The translations under genes were made by a program, and so were the position numbers. Below, piece by piece: positions 55,600 to 64,000 of a stretch of DNA of 64,000 nt. This stretch comes from Acanthamoeba castellanii str. Neff (Eukaryota > Discosea > Longamoebia > Acanthamoebidae). The stretch is from assembly GCF_000313135.1 (NCBI RefSeq), contig NW_004457442.1:1797669-1861668 (forward strand). The letters are read 5' to 3'. Under the pieces are notes generated by a model. It did not search any database. It saw only the letters and a program-made list of their open reading frames with translations, and was not told the origin of the DNA. Numbering within the stretch: position 1 is the stretch's first letter; every line of letters starts with the position of its first letter.

Positions 55600-58500
55600 T
55601 CAGAAGACGTCGGCCGCGGTGCGGATGTCTTCATCGAGGCCCTCGGACTTGAGATCGCTCTTCTTCTCCCGCTTCTGGTTCTTTCCCTTCTTCTTGTCAT
55701 CGGCGTCCTTGGTGCCGTTCTTCCTGCGCTCCCGCCTCCTCTTCTTCTTCAGGGCGAACCGGCGTAGTCCCCGCTGCCTCTGCCTCCGGCGGGCAGCCTT
55801 CTTGGCCTGGCGCCTGGCCTCGTAGGCCTCGCCGCCGCGCATAAGCCACAGGAGGTGGTGCAGCAGCCGGTGCACGATGAGCTTGTAGAGCTCGGAGAGG
55901 ACGACGAAGGCCACCGCCGACCCGATGCCCAGCACCCACGCCCACCGTCCAGGCGCCACCGAGTGGAAGATGAGATCATTCACCTTCGGTACGTAGAGCG
56001 TGAAGCACACCGACCCTAGAATCGTATACACACGCACAAGTTAGTGGGTGGGAAGAGAGTGAATGGGGTGCATGTGAGGTGTGGCGTGAGTACCGATGCC
56101 GAAGAGGAAGGAGAGGTGGAAGCCGTAGGCCTTCCACACCTGCTTGCCGAACATGGAGCGGCGCAGGCGCCTGCAGTTGTAGGCGTGGGCGAGCAGGAGC
56201 ATGGTGAGGGTGATGTAGGTGGTGGCCTGGGCCTCCTTGAGGTCGGCATCGAACGCGTAGACCATGCACACGAAGCTGCCCAGCGAGAGCGCGCCCATGA
56301 GCACTCCGTAGAACATGATGTCCATCAAGGTTCCTGTGGTTGTGCTGACGTCAGCCAACAATGACACGCCAGCATGACACACCAGCGAGAGGCCGAACCC
56401 TTGGTGAAGAGGCCTTCATCGACGGGCCGCGACTTCTTGTTCATCAGATCCCTCGACGCCGGTTGCACACTCAGCACCATGGCCGGGGGCGTGCCTGCCA
56501 CAAAGACGTGTTAGGCCCTGACGTGTGCACATCAATGTGAGAAGGCAAGAGAGCGATACCAGTGATCAGGTTAATCCACAGGATCTGAAGCGGGTTGAGC
56601 GGAGGATCGAGGCCCACGCAGATGCCCAGCACGAGGATGATGCCCTCGGCCACGTTGCCCGCCATGAGGTGCACAATGAAGCGCCTGATGTTGGCGAAGA
56701 TGCGCCTTCCCTCTTCGATCGCCCTAGGTACGATCGTCAGTGGCCCATCCTGACAGTCCAGCAACAAGGGGGGAGGCTCGTCATACCTGACTACCGTGGA
56801 GAAGTCGTCGTCGGTGAGGATAATGTCCGAAGCCTCCTTGGTCACATCGCTACCGCTGATGCCCATTGAGATGCCCACATCGGCCGCCGAGATTGCGGGC
56901 GAATCGTTCACCCCGTCTCTGCATTCACACAAGGCCGATGCACAGGTGAGCCCACAGTTTCGAACAATCGTCTGGAGTGGCTCTAGACGTACCCTGTCAT
57001 GGCCACGATCTTGTTGCGGTCGTGCAGGGCCTGCACCATCTTGACCTTGCTCTCCGGGCTGCATCGTGCAATTACCAACGGCAAGCTCTCGGCTTGTTCC
57101 TTTGCGTCGTGTGTTTCGCCGTGTCAGCGCACTAGCGAATACTCACATGTGTGTAAGGGCCGAAGGCCTGTACCAACTCGTCCATGGTCAGTTGGTCGAA
57201 CTGCGTGGAGGTCATTACAGCATCAGTCGCCACCTGTGAAGGACCAATGATGCCAATCTGTCTGGCGATGGCTGTCGAGGTTGACGGGTGATCGCCTGAA
57301 CAATTGCAGGTCATCAGCCTGTCCTTGTGCAGTGCAGGACAAGAGAAAGGGAGGAGTACCGGTCAGCATGTGTACCGCGATGCCGGCCCGCTCGCAAATC
57401 TCGATGGACTCAATGACGCCGTCTCGCGGCGGATCTTTGATGCCCACCAGGCCCACGAACACCAGATCTTCCTCCACCTTGTCCCTCTTCACACCTGGGG
57501 GAGGAAAGCAAGCCCACGTCAGTCACGCGCTCCCTGACCAAAAAGAGTAGGACTGGCAATGTGTGCAGGAATGGCGTACCTGGCGCGAAAGTGTCGGGGA
57601 GGCGATTATAGGCCAAGGCCAGCACACGCAAGCCGTCGTCAGCCATCAGCTCGTTCATCTCCCTGATCACGGCGAACAAGATGGGTTAGCAGTGGTGTGC
57701 GTGTGTTGGGCATAAAGGACGCCGTACTTGATCTCGTCCTCGCGCTCATCGTCAAATTCGACTTCCCCGTCGGCCGTAAGGATGCGAGTGCACTTGGGCA
57801 GCAGCCGCTCTGGTGCGCCCTTGGAGAAGAGATAGTTCTCCTCCTCCTCTGTGTACGTTTTCGTTCATGAATCATTAGCCAACTAAGTCGTACAACCCGG
57901 CCAGCTCGAATAAAGTGTGTACCCTTGTTGAAGAGGGCAACGCTCATGAGCTTGATAGTGGAGTCGAACGGATACTCGGCCGTCTTCTCCCACACACTGG
58001 TCATCTCCTCGTTGCTACGCTCCACTCCTGTGGAAGAAGCAACAAGGATTGGATCAGCGAGGCTGCCCCCGGCTGGCTGCAGTGAGGCTGCAGGGACATA
58101 CCGAGCTTCCGGGCCATGACGTAGAGCGCAACTTCGGTGGGCGAGCCCACAGGCACCCACTCCACATCTACGATGATGAAAGACGTGTGTGTTTAGTGAA
58201 CCATGCTTGCGCCATGGGGGGGGGCAAACAATGAACCACGTAGACGTACTCTCTTCGTGAGTGAGCATGCCCGCCTCCTCTTCGTTCTCCTTCGTCTCGC
58301 GGTTCCAACACAGCCACTTTCTGCGCTTCTTGCGTTCGCTTGATTCGGCAGACTCGTCGTCCTTGTCGTGTTCCTTCTGCGTAATGCCAGAGTTATTGCA
58401 GAGCGCCGACACCAGCAGCGCCATGCGAATCGATTGGTCGAACTCCAGCACGGGCCGACCACCCTGCCCGTACACGTCCGAACGTCAGCAAGTGGTACAT

Positions 58501-60504
58501 CTCGGAGCTTGAAGTTGTTCTACATTGAGAGTGGCGGGGGGGGGGCGCACATCATATGCGGTGATCTGCTGCATCTCGACGTCATCTACGCTCGGCGAAC
58601 GTTCGTGAGTACTCGCCTTGTCGCCGGTCTCGTCGAGGTCAGGCGACTCGTCCAGTTCGTCTTCGTCCTCGAACCTGCGGTCCTTGCGGACGATGTATCC
58701 CTCCGTGGGGTCGAATCCTGCGCCGCACAGTAAGCACGACCTACGCCCGGGCAGCGGCCAAGAGAGAAGAGCTTATGGGGGTCATGTACCCTTGCCCGTG
58801 ATGGAAAAGTAATGGGAGGTGTGGGCGGGTAGCCACATGTCGGTGGCCACCATCTTGCCCTGGGTGAGGGTGCCTGTCTTGTCCGAGCAGATGTCCGACA
58901 CATTGCCGAGCTGCTCCAGCGAGCCCAACTTGCGCACCAGCGCCTTCTTCAGCGCCATCCTCCGCACACCTGCCACACACACCACCGTTTGAGTTCTTCA
59001 GCTGCAGGCGAGGCGAGGTCGGGGGCACACGCGGCATCATGGAAGCGATTCGCCTACCGAGGGTCAAGCAGAGGGTAATGACCGGGAGGAGGGCCTCGGG
59101 GATGATGGCCACCGCGGTTGCCACCGCCACCTGCATCATCACATAGTCCAGCACTCAGGCCAGGAAAAACAGAATCCCCGCGGCAGGATAAGTGAGGTAC
59201 CTGGAGGCCATCAGGGTAGGTGTCGAGAGTTTCCCAGCCCCAGAGGCCCATGAGCACACATCCAACGGCGATCAAGGCCACGATGGCCAGGGTGATGCCC
59301 AGCCAGTTCATGCGTTTCTGTTCGTTCGTTCGAACCATGAGACAAGGTCCACTATCATATCACCTTGTGGAAGCAGAAACCCCCTTGCCCTCAACGAACC
59401 TCGAGCTTGGTCTTGTCCTTGGACTGAGAGGCGATCGAGTCAGCGATCTTCCCCAACTCTGTACGCTGGCCCGTGTGCACCACAATGCCCTTGCCGCGTC
59501 CCTGTCGTAGTAGAGATGAGGTGAGCACCAACCAAAGCTGGACGGAGCCTGGTGCACGGCGTAGACAAGCGAACAGACCTTGGATACGGTGCTGCTCATG
59601 AAGGCGACGTTGGTGCGGTCGCCGAGCGGCACGTCGGGCGCTTCCGGCTTGTAGGTGTCGTCGTCGTTGGTCTGGCCGGTCTTGGCCGAGCTCTCGATGT
59701 CCTTGGGCACCAGCGCGGCGATGGTCTTCTCCACAGGAATGCTCTCGCCCGTCAGCAGCGCCTCGTCGCACTCGAGCTCCACCACTTCTACCAGTCTCAG
59801 ATCTGCCCTTCGACCAAGTTAGCACGCGTGGCTACCTTTTTGCAGCGCGCAGGAGGGCAGGGGCAATGACAATAGAGCTGGGCAGTGTACCGGCGGGAAT
59901 GCGGTCGCCCTGGCTGAGGAGGACCAGGTCGCCCGGCACGATCTCGCTCGACGAGATCTCGACGGCGTTGTCGGCCCGGCCGCGAATGACCAACGACGTG
60001 GGCGACGCCATCTTCTTCAGCGCCTCCATCGTCTTCTCCGACTTGTACTCTGTTGGGTAGGGGGAGGGAAGACGTGTGAGCCGAAAGGGTGCATGCTACT
60101 GATGCTTGCGAGCAGCGCGTACCTTGCGACACGCCGATGATGGTGTTGATGAAGATGAGGAAGGCCACAACACCAGCGTCGATCCACTGCTGCGTCACAC
60201 AGGCCATGACGAAGGCCGCAAAGAGCACAAACGACATGAAGTTGAACAGGTGGCGCACGACGAGCATGTAGAACTTGACGCCCTCCGACTTGCGCAGCTG
60301 GTTGGGACCGTAGACGTCCAGGCGCCGTGCTGCCTCGGCTGGGCTCAGTCCACTGACGGGCGACGTCTCGAGGAGGTCGGCCACTTCGTCCACCGCCAGG
60401 GCATGGCACCTGGTCAGCCGCTGCTCAGCTGCTGCATCCACTTCTGAAAGTTGCGCTGCTACGTTACTGGCATTGCTTCCCTTACGCGTCCTATCCTTTC
60501 CCAT
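55600..60504 (-). CDS. Class II P-type cation-transporting ATPase
   Basis: ATG at 60504 ([11 protein letters not shown]; the upstream codon in this frame is GTG). The cation-ATPase N-terminal motif [19 protein letters not shown] is followed by two membrane helices, the actuator motif [10 protein letters not shown], and the M4 motif [18 protein letters not shown]. The phosphorylation site is [14 protein letters not shown], with nucleotide-binding parts FSKGAPERL and [11 protein letters not shown]. The hinge is [18 protein letters not shown], followed by the M5-M10 region ([28 protein letters not shown]). All catalytic residues are present. Class II enzymes move Ca2+, Na+ or K+. The QGKM after DKTGTLT and the SPAI motif lean towards the ENA/IID group, but IPEAL also fits Ca2+ pumps. 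The C-terminal tail (about 55600-55835) is extremely Lys/Arg-rich. More than ten exons. Confidence 0.87.
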
Positions 60505-60911
60505 AAACACTTGGCGCTACAAAAGGTTTGTAGAAGAAGATTGCTTGTAGTGGCGGGTTGGTGTGGTAAGAGTGAAGGTGAAAAAGAAAATAAGGGGTGG
60601 CCTGCTTCGCGCAAGAGTTGTCTCTTTTTGTGGCGTCTCTCGTTGAGTAAATTCACAGAACTCCTTTAGTCGCGTCTCGCTCATTCGTTGATCGCATAAT
60701 CTCGCGAAATCCCCGACGCTAGTCGCGTGCCTTGACCGTTGCACGCGCGTTAAGTTGCTACGGCCATCTGCCTTACTTGTGCTCGATTATGGTTGGGTGC
60801 GCTATGTCTACAAAGTATCATGGTCCCTCACGTGTGGCGAACGTCAGTCTGATCATCGACCTTGGCCCCCTTCTGGAAGCTCTGGGCGTCCGGTGAGGAA
60901 GGAGCCGCTCA
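60505..60911. other. Intergenic region (407 bp)
   Basis: Between the start of the ATPase and the end of the RhoGAP gene, both minus. Nothing recognised. Confidence 0.5.
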
Positions 60912-63900
60912 TCAGTCTATCATGTGCGAACCCGAGATCGGTCCCGACTTGTCCCGCACGACGGACTCAGTGAAGTTGGTCCGCCGCAGCGCAAACAGCT
61001 CCGCGTGGAACGGCTGCGCACCACCACCGCCAAGTGTTAGCGCGTGATGGCAGCTGGTGCAGAAGAGTTATAGAGTTGGGAGGTTTACCTTGAGGAGCTC
61101 CTTGACTTCACCGACGTGCGCCTTCTTCCTGCCCTTCTGAACGATCCCCACTTTGGGTCCAATCCAACCGATGAAGATGTCCCTGTGTGGTGAGAGAGTG
61201 TGTGCGCATGTGACGTGTGGCACGACGGTCAGAAGAAGGGGACGGGCCAGCCGATGAGAAAAGGGAGAGGGCGACTGAACCGTGAAATCATGGACTTGGA
61301 AGGGTCTACGTCCTCCTGTGAGATGATAGGCAGGCGGAGGAGCGCAAACTGGACCTCGGTGTCCTTGAGGTGTCTCACCAGCTCGTCCACGCCGCCTACG
61401 CCCGAGCCCTGTAACTCCAACGTCGCAGAGTCCTTGTACCCCACCACCAGCCTGCGACCAACGGAGTGCACCGGATCAGCATCGATTACGGATGATGGCA
61501 AGGATGCGAGAGGTGGCGCGGGACGCACCAGCCCGAGTATGAGCCCGTGTGGAAGATCTCCTCTATCGTCTTGTCCAGCAGCTCTTCGTTGTAGAGCGTG
61601 AGGGTCGACAGACACGACGTTCGCTTCTTCACCTCAACACCTCGCGTGCTTCCGCGCCGCTTGGACACCGCCGCTGAGGTGACCACATAACACCGCATAA
61701 GCCACCCATTACAGTTCTGCGCGCGTGCTGCGTGTCATGCGGGTGATGCCTACCACTGGGGATGTTGCCGCTGAGCGACCGACGGAGCAACACGCGCGCG
61801 GGTCGTTCGCACCGGGCTGTCCCGAGGTCGTCAATAGCCACCTCTTTGACAAGCTCGTCGGCGTCCTGGCCGACGTTAAAGGCCTTGAGCGCGATGTCCA
61901 TCTCCACCTCCATAGGCGCCAACTTGGGGGGCAGTTGCAGTTGCACAGTAGTTGCTGGCGAAGGGCTCTCCTTCTCCGGCTGCTGCTGGTCGTTGCCGGG
62001 CTTGCCGGTCGCGTCCTTGGCTTCCTTGGTGTCCTTGGTTCGTTTTCGCGGCGAGGGCAGTTTCTGCTGCTCGGGCTTGGCGGTGGCCGCCGGCGTTGTC
62101 GCTTGTTTGAGGGCGAGCGACACGAGCTTCTTTTCCTCGTTGTCCTTTTTGCTGTCCTTTTCTCGTTTCTCTTTCTTCTCCTTCTTTTTGTGTTTATCCT
62201 TCTTCTGGCCGTCCTTCTTCTTGCTCTCTCGTCGCTCGTCGTCTGCGTTGCCGCCAAAGGTGAAGGTGAGCTGTCGCGACAGCCGGTTGTAGGGACTGTT
62301 GCCCGTGGCTGGCGATGGTGAGTCTTCGTCGTAGGGGATTGACGCCTCGGCGATCTTCGTTCCGCTGTGCGTCCGCGCGTGACTCTTGCCACGCGACTCC
62401 TTGAGATGGAACAGCGCGCTAGTGGCTTCCATGGACGCAGAGTGCGCCGTCGGCGCCTCGTCCGCGCCGACACTTCTGGAAGCTGTCGACTTCGTTCCGA
62501 TACCGCTTCCACTTCCGCTGGCCATGCCGCTACCAATGAAGCTACCGCTTTTGGTGTCATCGCCACTCGCGTCGTTGCTGCTCCACCCCACCCCTCTGAC
62601 GACCTCCCGCTCGTAGAGCGACGCAAAGTCTTCGGTAGCGCCGCCGCCACCGGCGCTGATACTGTTGTGCCGCGGCCGCTCGTCATCGTCGGTGGTTTCG
62701 TCCGTCAATTCTTCGCCAGCGTCATCGCTCTCCGATTCAAGGTTGTGGTCGACCGTTTTGCTCCTCGCCCCGCCTCTGCGTTCCACGTCCGGTGTGGTTG
62801 GTTCACACTCAGCTGTAGTTGTTGTGTGTTTCGAGGTTATTTGTTAGGCCACATCACAGACGACAAACATCAAGGTCAAGAGCTGGAAGACAAGGACGAT
62901 AGGCCTGATGCACGTACAATCGCTCAAGCATGCGGCGGATCCGTCTCCAAACAGCTTACCATAATGCTGAATCAGGGACTCCACCAGGAGGTTGGCCACG
63001 CTCATGTCGCGCAGCAGATCAGCATCCTCAGACACCGCCGGATACGCCAGGTTGGGACCCAAAAGCGCTCCTAACATAAGGACCAAGGGATAACTTCGTC
63101 AGCACCATGAAGCTGCGGACATGGCGATGCGTAAAGCTTGGAAAGTACCAAGGCCCGAAGGGCTCATTCGGTTGAAGGCAGAATGGCTCGTCACCTCCGT
63201 GCACAGCTCGACGACTGCTTTGGTCAGGGCGAAATTATATGGCGGCAACTGATGAACGACTGCCCGCAGAGCTAGAATCCGCTCCGCGTCTGAGTTGTGC
63301 TCGCCTACAGGGAGTCAATACATGCTATAGGCTCAAAGGGAGCAAGTGTGTGGCCGCACCCGTGATGACGACAGCGAATTTGTCCCACAGTTCAAAGGTG
63401 AGCAGAGGTTCGGGCAGCTGTCGCAGCAGCTTCTTCAGCACGCCCGCCACCGCATGCGGATCGAGTTCGCCCTCGAGTTCTATCGGCCGTCCGGACGCTA
63501 TACGGAAAGTGGGATTCGTGAGCACGGAAGCTCTTCAGCTGCTGTCACACTGGCAGCGTACCGGTAAGGATCAGTTTCATAATATGAGCTGTTGCGTTCT
63601 GGGCCGCCGCCATTCGAAATAGGCCAACTTCCTTAAGCCCTGCGTAATTGGAGGGTACGGAGCGCACGTCAGCAGCTGAGGCCGTGCGCGTGCACGCACG
63701 AGTGGACGGTAGTACCATGCTCTCGAATATACTTGATGAGCACATGATAAAGGGAGGGCACTTGCGGTGGGCTGATGCCCTCTTTTTCGTAGAGCACATG
63801 CAGCGGCGCGCCTGTTGCCAACGTTGGCCCATGGTAAACATGATGACGAAGAGCCGCAAGGAGGAGAGAGCTCAGCATACCAAAAAGTGAGGTATTGCCT

Positions 63901-64000
63901 TCCTCGGCGTATTTCTTCTGTTCCAGGACGAGGGCCTCGCGCTTTTCGGCTTCCTTTCGCTCCTGCTCTTCTTTATGCTGTCGGTCTTCGTCTTTCTGCC
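60912..64000 (-). CDS. RhoGAP protein with ADF-H/coactosin-like C-terminus (5' end beyond window)
   Basis: The frame enters from the right edge with a Lys/Glu/Gln-rich coiled-coil segment (HKEEQERKEAEKREALV). The RhoGAP domain follows: VPSLYHVLIKYIREHGLKE, VGLFRMAAAQN with the arginine-finger Arg in GLFR, LKKLLRQLPEPLLTFELW, LPPYNFALTKAVVELC, and MLGALLGPNLAYP. A long Ser/Lys-rich linker covers 61760-62800. The C-terminal ADF-H-like domain has LELQGSGVGGVDELV, HLKDTEVQFALLRLP, FIGWIGPKVGIVQKGRK and HVGEVKELLK. The protein ends SGSHMID at 60912. RhoGAPs switch off Rho/Rac GTPases, and ADF-H domains of this type bind actin filaments, so a coupling of the two is inferred. About nine exons are visible. 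Confidence 0.85.

Overview
The window is eukaryotic and gene-dense: about 22 protein genes in 64 kb, most split by many short (roughly 60-110 nt) GT-AG introns. Coding sequence is GC-rich, donors are often GTGCG or GTACG, and many introns carry (GT)n, (CA)n, CACGA or TGTCGTG tandem repeats. The protein repertoire (RBR ubiquitin ligases, RCC1-BTB, LRR, ARM and patatin fusions, RhoGAP, GATA factors) with this gene style best fits an amoebozoan of the Acanthamoeba type. That assignment is inference. No tRNA, rRNA, CRISPR array or transposase was recognised. A run of N at 45920-46168 is an assembly gap.

Layout. 1-877 (minus) is the 5' part of a secreted, degenerate protein-disulfide-isomerase-like protein. 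1131-9250 holds two tandem armadillo-repeat paralogues. 9432-12398 encodes a secreted clan GH-A glycoside hydrolase. 12651-15814 (minus) encodes an RBR E3 ligase with a doublecortin-like N-terminus and a RanBP2 zinc finger. 16471-17022 is a small orphan gene. 17120-19116 is mitochondrial 3-hydroxyisobutyryl-CoA hydrolase, and 19422-21419 a type II membrane glycosyltransferase-like protein. 21557-27369 (plus, F-box/LRR) and 27433-33465 (minus, LRR-ARM-patatin phospholipase) converge tail to tail. 33834-34440 is a glutaredoxin and 34724-35259 (minus) a DUF2177-type membrane protein. 35534-43490 reads as one continuous spliced frame: RWD, RBR/ariadne, chromodomain, RCC1 repeats and two BTB domains.

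43845-55010 is the most accessory-looking region. It has three GATA zinc-finger paralogues, one cut by the assembly gap and two sharing a near-identical inverted segment that runs into an intron. These are followed by a tandemly duplicated two-gene module: a Ser/Pro-rich single-pass membrane protein plus an intronless basic protein with an unrecognised conserved motif, repeated once. 55600-60504 (minus) is a class II P-type cation ATPase. 60912-64000 (minus, open at the right edge) is a RhoGAP joined to an ADF-H/coactosin-like domain.

Themes: three ubiquitin-pathway genes (two RBR ligases and an F-box protein), signalling and cytoskeletal regulation (RhoGAP/ADF-H, ARM, patatin), and an expanded GATA set next to the duplicated module. 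Gene models come from reading splice sites by eye. Outer boundaries are usually firm, internal exon edges approximate. No transcript data or database search was available.
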